Source: Ananas comosus (Eukaryota > Streptophyta > Magnoliopsida > Poales > Bromeliaceae). Taken from it: a DNA stretch of 64,000 nucleotides. Shown here in pieces: positions 11,831 to 27,413 of this stretch. Made by a program: the position numbers and the translations under genes. How positions within the stretch are numbered: position 1 is the first letter of the stretch; each line of letters opens with the position of its first letter. The DNA is taken from assembly GCF_001540865.1 (NCBI RefSeq), contig NC_033640.1, forward strand, positions 345,174 through 409,173, read 5' to 3'. Below the pieces are notes generated by a model, which did no database searches, had not been told where the DNA came from, and worked only from the letters and a program-made list of their open reading frames with translations.

Positions 11831-12461
11831 TAATTTTTAGATAAAATGATTATTTTATATAATTTAACATGATATTAGAGTGGAGGATTTTGAATTTGAA
11901 TCCTCTCACACTTCTTACATTATTAATTTCCTACCATTGGCCTATCAAAATATTTAGAGCCGGACATGAGAGCGAGTGTTAAATGTAAATATTGAAATAT
12001 CTATCTCTTTATTAGTGATTTAAGTTTTGGAGAAAGTAGTAATTTCGTATAATTTAATATTTTACCCAGATATCTTATTATTGGGATACAAATAATTTGG
12101 CAAGTTGATTTTATTATTTTTTTTTTTGGCAAGTTGATTTATTTTCACTTTTATGGGAAAGATGACTACAATATGTTTACTTATTTTTTACTTTTTATGT
12201 TTTTGGCTCCAATCCATGATCTTCCCACATTCCATCCAGATGCCTTACCATTCAGAATACCAAATCTTACTTATTTTTTTTTTAACTTTTTTTCTATTTT
12301 GGGCAATGTATGATTAAAACTGAGGCCCAAGCTTTAAAAGTTTTGGGCCAAGTCATTGGAATTTTAGGCCCATCAACTCTTACATTATCTCCCTTTGTTT
12401 GTTTATTGGAAAGCTATCGTACAAGAAATCGAAATCTATTAACAACGTCGAACCTATCGGA
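11831..12461. other. Intergenic DNA, nothing recognised
   Basis: AT-rich with short poly(T) runs. No gene or element end seen. Confidence 0.5.
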
Positions 12462-12463
12462 GA

Positions 12464-12560
<97 letters not shown>

Positions 12561-12635
12561 CGCCGGCTCCCCTGTCATCAGGTCACCAACTTCCTTGACC
12601 TTCCGGCACTGGGCAGGCGTCAGCCCCCGTACATG
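12462..12635 (-). pseudogene. Organellar large-subunit rRNA fragment in nuclear DNA
   Basis: On the minus strand this reads as a conserved internal piece of bacterial-type 23S rRNA: GGGGGCTGACGCCTGCCCAG, GAAGGTCAAGGAAGTTGGTG, AACTATAACGGTCCTAAGGT, AGCGAAATTCCTTGTCGGGT and ACGAAAGGCGTAACGATC. Similarity stops abruptly on both sides, leaving about 174 bp of a gene near 2.8-3.2 kb. It is a transferred plastid or mitochondrial segment (NUPT/NUMT), not a functional rRNA. Plastid and mitochondrial versions are too alike here to tell apart by eye. Confidence 0.9.
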
Positions 12636-13207
12636 TTTTACCAATAAAACAATTGAACTCATGAGTTTTGGGTCCCCCCGAATGTTTAGTTCAATCTCGC
12701 TTGTTATGTCGAAACAAAGACTACAATTAAGCGTCTGTTTGGACTAACTTGAGTTTTTTTTTTTCAAAAGTTTTGAGGGAATATTTATGTTTTTAGAGAG
12801 TGATTATTCTCCTTTTCTTGAGCAAAATTGCACTAGCTAGGAAGAAAACTATTCTAACAATAATCTTATTTTGGTTCAAACTATAATTTGGAGAAATCTA
12901 GGGGCTTTTGTTGATTTTAACCCCAAAGAAGAGAACTAATGTGGCATATAATTTATCCACAAAATTTAAACAAATAATTATCAGAAAAAAAATTCATAAA
13001 CAATGAAGAACATATTCTCTCCTATAAATTAAATATCTATCATTCCATTAGAGAGAGAGAGAGAGAGAGAATTATTCCAAACCCATCAAAGTAATAAAGC
13101 AATCAATGCTAATTAATACAACAAGGAACTTTGGTAAAAAACAAATTAACAAAAAAAAAAATTATTACAAGTTACAAATTACCCATTATATAATAAGAAT
13201 TAAGGAT
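12636..13207 (-). other. 3' flank of the DUF3339 gene
   Basis: Non-coding sequence after the stop of the minus-strand gene. It contains (GA)n at 13051-13072 and AT-rich DNA; the 3' UTR presumably lies at its right end. No second gene seen. Confidence 0.5.
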
Positions 13208-13420
13208 TTAAGAGCCGAGGTACATGTGGATGCCGACCGCGAGGAGGAAGATGGCGATGAGGGCGAAGTATATGACTGCGTGGACGACGATCGACACACC
13301 GCTGGTTTGAAAGCTCCCGAACTCGACGAACCGGCTCTTCCCGGGGATTTGAAACAGCAACCCTGGCGAGAGCAAAATGAACACCATGACCGCCACGAAC
13401 ACCGGGCCCCAATCCGACAT
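13208..13420 (-). CDS. DUF3339 family small membrane protein
   Basis: Single-exon gene for a 70-residue protein starting MSDWGPVFVAVMVFILLSPG and ending GIHMYLGS. This is the standard length and layout of the plant DUF3339 family: a [A/S]DWGP N-terminus, a first hydrophobic segment (about residues 6-25), a hydrophilic link with the family stretch GKSRFVEFGSFQTSGVSI (about 27-44), and a second hydrophobic segment (about 45-66). These proteins are predicted to span a membrane twice; their biochemical role is not established. The start is the only ATG that gives this N-terminus. No intron is needed. The flanking DNA is AT-rich while the gene is clearly GC-richer. Identification of the family is firm. 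Confidence 0.93.
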   Translation of the reverse strand: MSDWGPVFVAVMVFILLSPGLLFQIPGKSRFVEFGSFQTSGVSIVVHAVIYFALIAIFLLAVGIHMYLGS

Positions 13421-13719
13421 GATCGATCAATTGTTAATTGTTATCGTCGTGGTCGTTGTCGTCGCCAGAGTTTTATGTATTGAAAGAGTATATATGTGGG
13501 CCTCTTCCTAAAACATTCATGTGAGAGGAGGTTATTTGTGTCTACATATGTAGATATATATAGCAAGTAAAGTAACAGCTTTATAAATGTGTAAGGGAGT
13601 GGAGAGGGAATAAGAGGGAGTTGGAGAGATTCAAAACCTCTCCAAGGTGGTCACCACATTAACTACTTCCTAGCACTGTTTCCCACAACTTTGTTTTATC
13701 TTTTTATTTATTTATTTTT
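13421..13719 (-). promoter_or_regulatory. 5' flank of the DUF3339 gene
   Basis: Upstream of the minus-strand ATG. On the coding strand a TATATATA-type stretch lies around 13540-13562 (plus TAGATATATATAGC), about 130 bp upstream of the ATG, in a plausible TATA-box position. Not confirmed. Confidence 0.35.
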
Positions 13720-13840
13720 AATTTTTGAGAGACAGATAACAAGCTATCTGCTTCGTTTATTTTGTAGAAATAAACTCAACTATAAATGCGAAGTAACGAA
13801 GCCTCAAATTTTAGATCTCAAATATTAACAATCAAGCACC
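13720..13840 (-). mobile_element. SINE 3'-part fragment
   Basis: GAGAGACAGATAACAAGCTA and TCTGCTTCGTTTATTTTGTA match the tail half of the SINE family annotated at 14155, with the tRNA-like head decayed (ACGAAGCCTCAAATTTTAGA). Confidence 0.45.
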
Positions 13841-14154
13841 GGATACAATCAATAACTTTGCATTATCTTTTGTTCGCAGTATAAGGTCATTTTAATGCAG
13901 CTTCGGGTTTAACTTTTCAACTACACTACTTTTAATAAAGCATTTGGCAAATAGAAATTCTATAGCTTTTTTTTTACTATGCCACGTACAAGTTGGAATT
14001 AGAGTTTCGAGTTTTAGAAATAAAAACTCAAAAGTAATTTGTGCTTCTTCTTTTGCTACAGAGAGAAGCTTTTTTAGAAGACTATATCCTACATTTAGCA
14101 AGGCTAAATATTGTTCTTTTATTTCTACTTTTAATTGCAGTCATAATAGGCCTT

Positions 14155-14304
14155 TTTTTTTAGAGAGATAGGTAGCATGCTACCCGCTTCGTTTATTTCA
14201 TTTAGAAATAAACTTAGCTGAAAATGTGAATCAACTAGAATTCGAACTTGGGTCTCGGGTACCAACCACCAAATCCTTTGCCACTTACTCTAGGGACGGT
14301 CGGT
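14155..14304 (-). mobile_element. tRNA-derived SINE, copy 1
   Basis: About 150 bp, minus orientation. On the minus strand it starts ACCGACCGTCCCTAGAGTAA and has an A-box-like AGTGGCAAAGG and a B-box GTTCGAATTC like RNA polymerase III promoters in tRNA genes. It continues with AACTTAGTTTATTTC-type sequence and CGAAGCGGGTAGCATGCTAC, and ends in a poly(A) tail (poly(T) on plus). A perfect 12-bp target duplication, ATAATAGGCCTT, flanks it at 14143-14154 and 14305-14316. Copies at 26205, 44417, 45299 and 58639. Confidence 0.9.
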
Positions 14305-14316
14305 ATAATAGGCCTT

Positions 14317-15080
14317 ATTCATCAGGTAATAATAGTTGTTTTTAGTCCTTAATTCCCTTTTTTTTTTTTTTTTTTGGTTCTCTCCATTTGATAACAATTA
14401 ACAAGGAGGTTTACACCTTTGAGAGTTTCCAAAGTATAATTAGGGTATAGGATGGAGGTAATTAACTAAGCAAACTATATATGTAAAGGAGATTCTTTCT
14501 TTTCTTTCAAGTTGGGCAACTTATTAGTTAATGCTGGTGATTAGGTTTTTAAAGAAAATAATATAGTTAAAGAATTGAGAGAATGCACATGTATCTCAAA
14601 AGGGGTGTACATGCACTTGTTTTGGTAGCTCCACATGCTAATTACAAAATTAATTAGTGTTATTTATTAACAAGAGATTAAAACATCACTTTGGAGGGTC
14701 TCTAGTCTCTACTATGTGGGTCTCTACTGTGTATTGTGCTAATTTTAAGTGGATAATAATATGAGAAAGGCAATATATCTGTAACTTGATCCGCGCTGAA
14801 TAGAATGATAAGTGGTGGCCAAAAATAAGAGAAGTAAATAAATAATTCGTCTCAAATCCACTTCGGTTCACTAAAAAAATTGAGCAAGAGGCGGGGCCGC
14901 AGGAGATCCATTTCTTCTTTTGATCTGCCCTAATCAGCCAAGAATTCGCAAAAAAAACCTGCTCTTGCCCCGAATGGGATGGTAAATGAGAACTAAAAAC
15001 AGAAGAAAAATTAACACGTCCCTAATCCGCCAAAAAATTCAGGCGTGAGGTGAGAGATGTTCAAGAGTATGTATATATGT
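14317..15080. other. Intergenic DNA, nothing recognised
   Basis: A poly(T) tract near 14357-14376 and ordinary AT-rich DNA. No gene. Confidence 0.5.
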
Positions 15081-15631
15081 AGTAGGGCTACTATACTCTT
15101 ATAAGTATAAAACTCTTCGTACTCATAAGTTGTTTTCGATATTGGGGTTTTCAAATTGACGATCCACACAGTTAAATATAATCTAGAGTATTTGAAACTT
15201 TTAGAAAATAAATTTCGTAATTTTCCAAATCATTATAAAGTCCATCAAACGGGTATAAAATGAACGGTTAAAATCGAACGACATCCTAAAAATAGATGCT
15301 CGGATCCTTCAATTGTAGATCCGAGTTATTAATCTTTATTTAGTTAGTGAATAGAATTTTCTATCAAAAATTCAATCTATTCCGATTCTTTTACACCGTT
15401 AAACTAGCAAATATTTCATACCGGTCGTTAAAAATTGTTAATTTTGCGAGCTTTTGATCGTATGGTAAATGATATCGAAAAATTGAAAAATTATAAAATT
15501 TGATTTCTAAAAGTTTTAAATTCTCTAGATAATATATAACGGTATGGATCGTCGATTTAGAAGCTCTATCATAGAAAACAACTTATGAGTAGGAAGGCGA
15601 TCGTACTCATAAGAGTATAGTAGCCGGACTC

Positions 15632-15632
<1 letters not shown>
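15081..15632. mobile_element. Long-TIR MITE, copy 2
   Basis: Left arm AGTAGGGCTACTATACTCTT, right arm AAGAGTATAGTAGCCGGACT. The arms pair through ACTCATAAGTTGTTTTCGAT and its complement, and through TTTGAAACTTTTAGAAAATA. Same architecture and centre (TACACCGTTAAACTAGCAAA) as the 4908 copy, but substantially diverged. The right side abuts (TA)n then (GA)n. Confidence 0.8.
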
Positions 15633-15672
<40 letters not shown>

Positions 15673-15674
<2 letters not shown>

Positions 15675-15878
15675 GGTTGAGCTAGAACACTTCTAAAAGT
15701 ATCAAGAGGATGGTGCTTGTGAGTTTTTAGCCCTTGGTTAGAGAAATGTAGGGTTGGGATGATAGTGGTAGGTGAAATAGTGTTTGATCCAAGGGTTATT
15801 AGTAATCAAGGAGTAGATCCAAGGGCTAAAAACCTAATAGCACCAAAAGGGTAATACTTGTAAAAGTATTCTAGCTCA

Positions 15879-15917
<39 letters not shown>

Positions 15918-16412
15918 CTAGGCTACTATGCTATTGATAGCACCAAGTCATTGGTGCTACCAAGTTTTTGGCCATTGGATTAAGAGATGTGATGTGTGGT
16001 TAGGATGATGTGGGCCCCTAGGTTGAGTGGTGGTTGGTTGAATAGTATGATCTAACGGTGTGAAAATGATCAAAGGGGTGGATCTAACGGTGAAAACTTG
16101 GTACACGCAAGTCCCGTGCTATTAATAGCATATAGGCGGACTCTATATATATATATATATATAATAATATAATATATATATATAGGTAGCTAGAATGCTT
16201 TTACAAGTATCACCCAATGATACTTGTGTTTTTTTAGTCCTTGGATGGAGAGATGTGAGGTTGAGATGAGGAGTAGGTGGTGGTAGGTGGTGTGTAGGTG
16301 GAATAGTGTTTATCCAAGGCCTATTTATAATCAAAAAGTAAGATCCAATGGCTAAAAACGTGATAAGCAACAGGAGATGATACTTGTAAAAAGTATCTTA
16401 GATCAAACTCAT
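15673..16412. mobile_element. Cluster of three short (TA)n-bounded MITEs
   Basis: Three related elements in a row, at 15673-15883, 15914-16144 and 16183-16410, each bounded by (TA)n. Ends pair as, for example, TTGAGCTAGAACACTTCTAA against AAAAGTATTCTAGCTCAATT. Each has a central RRGRTGATG-type block (GGTTAGGATGATGTGGGCCC in the second). The inverted ends are about 25-30 bp. No coding capacity. Confidence 0.7.
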
Positions 16413-16455
16413 AATATATATAATATTATAATTATATTATATATATTATATATAA

Positions 16456-16780
16456 TTGAGCTCCTAATGTTTAAAAGTACTAAGTTATTGGTGTTTGTAG
16501 ATTTTTAGCATTGGATTAAGAGATATGCGGTTAGGATGATGTGGGCCCTTTAGGTTGAGTAGCTCCTAATGTTTTAAAAGTACCCAAGTTTTGGTGCTGT
16601 AGATTTTTAGCCATTGGATTAAGAAATATGCGGTTAGGATGATGTGGGCCCCTAGGGTTGAGTGGATGGTTGGTTGAATAGTATAATCTAATGTTGAAAT
16701 GATCCGAGAGTAAATCTATACGTAAAAAATTTACAAAGCACCAAGTGTTTGGTACTTTTACAAGCATCATAACTGGACTA
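16456..16780. mobile_element. Short (TA)n MITE with internally doubled 5' half
   Basis: Same family as 15914 but with the first about 110 bp (GAGCTCCTAATGTTTAAAAG to GTGGGCCCTTTAGG) present twice before the rest of the element (GTTGAGTGGATGGTTGGTTG). The right end is ACTTTTACAAGCATCATAAC. The second assembly copy lies at 20447-20776. Confidence 0.65.
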
Positions 16781-16921
16781 TATATAATTTGTTTTCAAAA
16801 GTTTGAAAAGTCTAGGTTCGATATTTTTGATAGATCCAAGATGTGAACTTAACTAAATGAGAAGAACTTTAATAACACTAAGAGTCCGACTAGACGCGAA
16901 TTTAGGACATCTGCTCTGATA

Positions 16922-17976
16922 TCATATTAACTAGTAAATACCCGCGCGATGCTGCGGATATAAAATATTTTTATAATAAATTTTACTTTTTTTAAATATT
17001 TTATATAGTTTTATAAGTCTAATTATTAATAAATAAAATTATATAAAAAATAATTTAATATAATAATTTAAATAAAATCATTAAAATTGATATATGCGCA
17101 AAGTAAATTTATACAACAATTTTATTTTATAAAGATACATATGAAATGATTTGAAATAAATCTATCAAAAATAATTTTAAAAAAATCAATATATGAAGGA
17201 AAATAAAATTATAAAAGAAATTGTTTAATAAAATTAATTATATATAAACATAAATACACTCATATTTCTAAAATTTTACTCCTAGAAATTTAAATATTAT
17301 ATTTTTTATACAACGATATTTACATGATTTAAATTACATCTATCAGATTAGATTTTATTGCGCGATTATATTCGTATTATTAATAAATTTGAATTTAAAA
17401 TATATAAAATATAAAATTAAAATTTAAAAATTAAAAATTTGAAAGTATCAAAATTTTAAAAATTTATCAAAATTTAATTACAATAACTGTTATACAATTT
17501 ATTAATAAATTAATTTATATTATTAATATATATATATTAATATATATAATATATATATTATATATATATCTATTAACCTATATGAATTCCAATGTTTATT
17601 GCTACGTGCAAGTTCTTCTTCACCTCACTAGCATGTGACTCTTTTTCTTCCTTCACCAATTTTCAATATGCATTTTAACGATCCACACTAACCAACTTTC
17701 ATTTAGTGTATCAATTGTATCGTTTCTATCTACAATTATTCATAATGATCATTCTCCTTCCCTCATTATATTCAATTAATGCAAACGGTCCAGTACCTAA
17801 CTTCCAATTAATATATTTAAATGGTCCTTACCATCTACAATCCTAACATCTTTATCTCTAACTATTCATCATGGCCTTTTCCTTCTTCCACGGACTTTCA
17901 ATTCTTTATCTTCAACTATTGATCAATTCTCTATCTCTCATCTTTTGGCTATACACTATCACCTCTCCCCCCCCTC

Positions 17977-18008
<32 letters not shown>

Positions 18009-18230
18009 TCTCATGAATGCGCGCCCATTTTCCCCCTCGTCGCGGTCGGAGGATCGTTGTCGCGTCACTATTACCATCGCGAGAAGGCATCGTGGGCCCA
18101 TATCCTACGCCAACATTAAGAGACCTTTGTGGGTGTACCAAGTGAAGATACACACGAGAATGTTTAATATTTCAATATAATTAATTACTGCTACGGTTTC
18201 TATCGCCTGCAAAGCGCGGCCCCTCACTAG
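16922..18230 (+). mobile_element. Helitron-like element, left assembly copy
   Basis: Starts A|TCATATTAACTAGTAAATA then CCCGCGCGATGCTGCGGAT and ends ...CGCAAAGCGCGGCCCC-type sequence with TCACTAG|T, matching Helitron rules: insertion between A and T, 5' TC, 3' CTRR preceded by a small hairpin, no target duplication. About 1.3 kb, AT-rich, with a (CT)n stretch and no Rep/helicase ORF, so non-autonomous. An 82-codon frame at 17871-18119 runs through the (CT)n and is not a gene. Confidence 0.7.
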
Positions 18231-18419
18231 TATATATATATGTGTGTGTGTGTGAGAGAGAGAGAGGAGAAGTGAATGGAGGGTTGGGACAGGTGTCAAC
18301 CCTCCTTTAATGTAATAGAAATAGAAATCAAAATTTAATTACTAATAAGCTGTTATACAATTTATTAATAAAATTAATTAATTATATATATAATTAATTA
18401 TATATATATATATATAATA

Positions 18420-18452
<33 letters not shown>

Positions 18453-18453
18453 G

Positions 18454-18510
<57 letters not shown>

Positions 18511-20386
18511 AAATGAAGTGGAGGGTTGGGGGACAGGTGTCACCCTAAGGTTCCCCAACCTTCCTTTAATGTAATAGAAGAAAATAAAAATAGATTATAT
18601 GAAACAATCGTTTCTCTTAAAAACTTAAACTGCTAGAAACTAATATTTTTTATATCTATTTTCAATAGAAGGCCTAGTCTCTTTCGGATTCGCCTCATTT
18701 GCATCCCTAATCTTTAACAGGATTTTGCATTGGTTGGCAATTTTTTTGGTTGTGTTATTATCTCCACGTACAACCACATATAGAAAGATCGAGACATTTT
18801 TATGTAGCTTATATTTCGCTATTTAAAAATACTACTTATCATTAGTCAGTCTTTTACTATGACATTTTATGAATCTTTTAATATTTAAAAATTAATGTCT
18901 CACTTTAGATTCTATTCTTGAAATTTTGAAAGCCAAATACTAATTATTTAAAGAACCTAATAAATATTTTTTCAATATTTTTGGTGTAATGTGGCGTCAA
19001 TTATTTTTTCTTTTTGTTCGTTATTGCGGTGAAGAAATATTATGTTTGATTCATGTACATATAATATCATTAGAAAGAACAAAATATTATATTTACTTCG
19101 TATGTAATATAACATTTATATCTCACAATGAAATCAATTACGAATAATATTTACAATATCATAAAAAAATAATAAATATATTTTATATACTTTCATCTCA
19201 AATTTATTTTATATTATAATTATAATATTAGATTGACTTTTTTATTTTTTTTTATAGTGCTTTAGTTACGGCAAATGTAGCATGCGCACTTCAATTGAAT
19301 GAAAAAAAAAGAAAAAAAAGAAAAAAAAAAAGAGGAATTAATTCATATGGTCCCTCCCACTTATTTAATAATGGACAGATGCATGAAGACAAATAGTCAT
19401 TTCCTTTTCAGAGGTATAATAAATGAATGCTTATACTTGTCCTCCTTAAATTTGATGTTTGTATGTTGGTTTTTTCATTGGCACCAACTACCAAAACTCT
19501 CTCTCTCTCTCTCTTCTCTCTCTCTCAAAATAAAAATATGCAACTTGAACTAATTAAAAAAAAAAAAAACTATAAGTAGATAGTAAGTTGTTCATTTAAG
19601 ATTTCGTTGGTTCGGGATTAAGTAAAACTAGTTATTTCAAAGATAGTATTAATATTCAGGATTAAGGTAGGAGTAAAGTAATTTTGTGTTTGGTTAAGAA
19701 TTAGTAGTAGTTCAGATATAAGTAAAATGTGTTTGGTTGAAGTAGGTGGAATAAAAAGAATCGTGGGTTGTTATAAATAGAAATAAAGATTTTAAAGATT
19801 ACAATTAAATATTTTAAAATTTTCAAATATCAAATATCAAATTTAAAATTAAATACTTTAAATTTAAATTTTAATTTAAATTTAAAAATATAATATTAAT
19901 TTTAAGATTACAAATTATAAATTTTAAAATTTTTTATTTAAATTAAATTTCAAAATTATAATAAAATTAATTGGCGTGGAATTAACTTTAATCCTACCCC
20001 TATTTTTGGGGGAGGTAAAATCATGTTTGGGTTTAAAGGTGGGGATAACCCCCTTATCTCCTCCTTTAACCCTAAAACAATATATTAAGATTTCTAATAT
20101 TTGAATCGATTATTTTTGCAGCAATGGTGCAGACATAATTATTTGGACAAAATATTGGTTATTTGTTATGACTGAAAACAGATCTATTTTTTTTTTTTCT
20201 GTCATAATAGGCAGTTCATAATAAATCTAACGCCAAGAAACTCAACAATAAATCTAATGTACAAGTGAGTTGAGTCATATCGATATCCGTGACAGCCGTG
20301 TCCGAGCCATTAAGTGAGATGAGGCGTACTCTTTCTATCAGCACGTAATTTTTAATAATTAAATTATTAACATTTATGAATCCAAT

Positions 20387-20411
20387 NNNNNNNNNNNNNN
20401 NNNNNNNNNNN
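20387..20411. other. Assembly gap of 25 N
   Basis: Exactly 25 unknown bases. The two flanking 4-kb segments are copies of each other, so the gap size is a placeholder and the real junction is probably an overlap. Confidence 0.95.
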
Positions 20412-24450
<4,039 letters not shown>

Positions 24451-24573
24451 AAGTAAAGGACTATGGAGAAATTTTCCTTTCATTAATTTTGAAAATAATA
24501 TGTCCTTCCTTCTTTGATGTGATCAGTCCCTATCCTGCTTAATGACATGTCCTTTTTTTTCAATTAATTTTTT

Positions 24574-24926
24574 GGGAAAACTTCAAAAACCCCCTTGTGG
24601 TTTCGCAGTTTCTTACTTTGCCCCCCTGTGATTTAAAATGTATCAATTTGCCCCCCTGTGATTTTTTTTTCTCTTTTTCTTATCAATTTCATTATTTTGT
24701 TTTCTTAAATCAGTGATAAAGTTAAAATTAAAGGATACTAAAGTGAATATTTGATAAATCTAGATGGGTATCTAAAGTTTTTTGTATATAATTTAATGAA
24801 ATATTAACGAAAAAACTATCGAAAAGATGAAAACGAAACTACAGGGAGGCAAATTGATATATTTTAAACCACAGGGAGGCAAAGTAAAAAACTACGAAAC
24901 CACAGGGAGGTTTTTGAAGTTTTTTC
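24574..24926. mobile_element. Mutator-type MITE (TGTGGTTTCG family), copy 2
   Basis: 353-bp inverted-repeat element. Left GGGAAAACTTCAAAAACCCC; right arm CACAGGGAGGTTTTTGAAGT ending in TTTTTTC. Interior closely matches 6761-7117 (AAAGGATACTAAAGTGAATA, TTTTTTGTATATAATTTAAT). The possible 9-bp target duplication is imperfect: TAATTTTTT on the left, TAATTTCTT on the right. Confidence 0.8.
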
Positions 24927-26191
24927 TAATTTCTTTACTTCTGATGCACGGTTTAGGAAGGTTCTTTGAAAGTGATATTAACAAATCTGTTTTTTTCACT
25001 ATAAACAAATAAAATTTGCTGAATTTGTTTTAATTTGCACATTATTAAGATATTTGTGTGAGCCACAATAGTGATTGATTCTATTACATTATAAAATAAA
25101 AAAAAAAATCTACAAGCATGTACTCTAAATTTGCCTATATCTGTGCTTAATAATATGTGTGGTATCTTAAATAATAAATAATATTATCAAACCAGCCAAA
25201 TATGAGGCCAAAATTATTGATGGACAAATTAATTTTTAGATAACAAATTTAAAAGCTGAGTCTTATTCCTTTCGTGTCAAATCACATATAAATTAATAAT
25301 TTTTATATAAAAACATGAGATGTCACGTCCATATTATTTTTTTTAATTAATTAAAAACTTATTGCACGTGCCTGTTAATATATTTGTATAAATATGGATT
25401 TGCAAACTTTAAAGCATTTTATTTTGTAACTAGAAGGTTTAAATAGTCTGAATTATTTTTTGTTTTGTTTTTTATTTTTTTTTTATGTAATGGGTTCATT
25501 TTTTGATGTATTTAATGTTGACTAAGCTATTCTTGGTCAACTTTTTTTTTAAATTCAAAAAAGTGGACTTGACTAGAAAAGGCTAAAATTGTACCAAATG
25601 TATGGTTACATTTATTTTTTGTCCTGTAGTGGGCACCAAACCCACTATTTCACAATTATCTCTTCAATTATCCTTTATTTTATCTTGCAAAATTATTATC
25701 CTTATTTAGTACTTTTGTATATTTCTACACTACTACATTTATTTCTTATTAATTATATTAATCCCATTACTTGAAAATTATATATATATAAATATTTATT
25801 ATGTTAATTTTTAAAAATAAATAAAAATAGAATTTGAAAAATAGAGACGTATAATATCATCAAAAGATTTTCACAAATTAAGAAATTGTATCGCAAACTC
25901 AGCATATATATTATCTAAAAAAGATTAACCATATTCGATTATGCATGAGAATGAGCAATAACATAATATCAAAAAATAAAAAAAAGCTTTGGCATATATA
26001 GTTTATCGGTTGCGGTATTACATATGTTACTAAAAAATAATTAATTATTTAAACTCATATTTTACTCTCACCTACTATTGAGAGTAGACACAATATTATT
26101 CAAAAAGTTAAAAAAATATATAAAAATTCTTATCTTATTCGAGGTTGATGATATCAGTAGTGTTTCAAATGATTCATTTATGCAATTTAAT
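24927..26191. other. AT-rich intergenic DNA, no gene seen
   Basis: Short ORFs (for example 25589-25774) lack motifs. No repeat ends recognised. Confidence 0.55.
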
Positions 26192-26204
26192 ATGTTATAG
26201 TAGG

Positions 26205-26357
26205 ACCGACCGTCCCTAGAGCAAGTGGCAAAATGCTTGGTGGTTGGTACCCGAGACCTAAGTTCGAATCCTAGTTGATTCACATTTCCAGCTAAGTTTA
26301 TTTCTAAATGAAATAAACGAAGCAGGTAGCGTGCTACCAATCTCTCTAAAAAAAAAA
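26205..26357 (+). mobile_element. tRNA-derived SINE, copy 2
   Basis: ACCGACCGTCCCTAGAGCAA, an A-box-like region AGTGGCAAAATGCTTGG, B-box AGTTCGAATCCTAG, then GCTAAGTTTATTTCTAAATG and AAGCAGGTAGCGTGCTACC, ending TCTCTCTAAAAAA. A perfect 13-bp target duplication, ATGTTATAGTAGG, lies at 26192-26204 and 26358-26370. This is the best-preserved copy. Confidence 0.93.
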
Positions 26358-26370
26358 ATGTTATAGTAGG

Positions 26371-26996
26371 GGTGGATTTGAGCCTCTGGTGGACGGCGAT
26401 CCCGTTGACCGTCTACGGCAGAATTATTTTGTGCATATTCTCCGTCTTTGTGACGACAGAGAAATTAATCTTTTGTAAAATTTGTATGCAAAATTGCAGA
26501 AAAAGAAAGACATCTGTTAAAGATTTTTTTTCATGACAAATCCTATGTATTCTCATTTTTTTCGACATGAATTAAAAAAAAGTAATATCATTTTTCAAAA
26601 CTTAGTGCTGATCTGATCACTCCAATTCCACTAAATTTATTTTAGTGGAATTAAATAAAATAAATTGCTTCCTATCTTTCTTTTTTTTAAAAAAAAAATT
26701 ACTTCAGTAGTGTATTTCAAAAATGGCATGTAAACTACATTTGAGTGGCTACAGTATAATTTTTTTTTTTTTTTTTTCTTTCAGCTATTAATTGATAATA
26801 GTTTTTGGAAAGCAATTAGTTGGGAGAAAAGGCAACGGTTGAAACTTGAAACTGGCCGCCACCTCCGGCTGAAAAATTCATGCAGATAACCCCCTCAACT
26901 ATCCAGAGTACTCAAATGAACCCTAAATGCTCCCCCCTTTTCTTTTTTTTTTTTAATGGAAACCTCTTCTTTTTCTAATTTAGATTATTTAGTATA
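26371..26996. other. Intergenic DNA, nothing recognised
   Basis: Poly(T) and poly(A) tracts, no ORF of interest. Confidence 0.5.
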
Positions 26997-27413
26997 GGGG
27001 AAACTTTAAATACTCCCCTATAATTTCGCACTTTTTTATTTTAGTATCCTGTGGTTTAAAGTGTATCAAGTTAGTACTCTGTGGTTTCGCACTCTCTGAC
27101 TTTAGTACCATGTAGTTTCAAGTGTATCGAGTTAGTACCCTATGGTTTTATTTTTGTATCACGTTAGTATCATGTGATTTTAATTTTTTTTTTTTATTAT
27201 CCATTTCAGAGTATATAATTTTAAAAATATTAAACCACAGGTACTAAAGTGAGAAAGTGCGAAACCACAAGATACCAACTTGATACACTTGAAACTATAT
27301 GGTATTAAAGTGAGAAAATGCGAAACCACATGGTACTAACTTGATACACTTGAAACCACAGGGTACTAAAGTGAGAACGTGCGAAACCACGGGGGGGCAT
27401 TTGAAGTTTCCCC
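26997..27413. mobile_element. Inverted-repeat element related to the TGTGGTTTCG MITEs
   Basis: Left GGGGAAACTTTAAATACTCC, right reverse complement GGGGAAACTTCAAATGCCCC. The arms hold several units of CTGTGGTTTCGCACT/TAGTACC and their complements (GTGCGAAACCACRGGGTACT). Longer than copies 1 and 2 because the arm unit is repeated. No clear target duplication. Confidence 0.7.

Larger units (their letters stand above)
16440..20386. repeat. Left copy of a 4-kb duplicated segment ending at the N gap
   Basis: Matches 20412-24450 end to end in the same order: TTGAGCTCCTAATGTT MITE, Helitron-like element, the GT/GA microsatellites, the GGACAGATGCATGAAGACAA block, and the TTTCGTTGGTTCGGGATTAA block. 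It stops at the first N. Differences are overwhelmingly one-base deletions in runs (for example TTTAGGTTG here against TTTAGGGTTG there). This looks like a poorly polished contig end duplicating the other side of the gap. Confidence 0.85.

Noticed and set aside
12310..12647. Protein-coding ORFs of 73 and 82 codons
   Set aside because: They overlap the reverse complement of organellar rRNA, so the frames are accidental.
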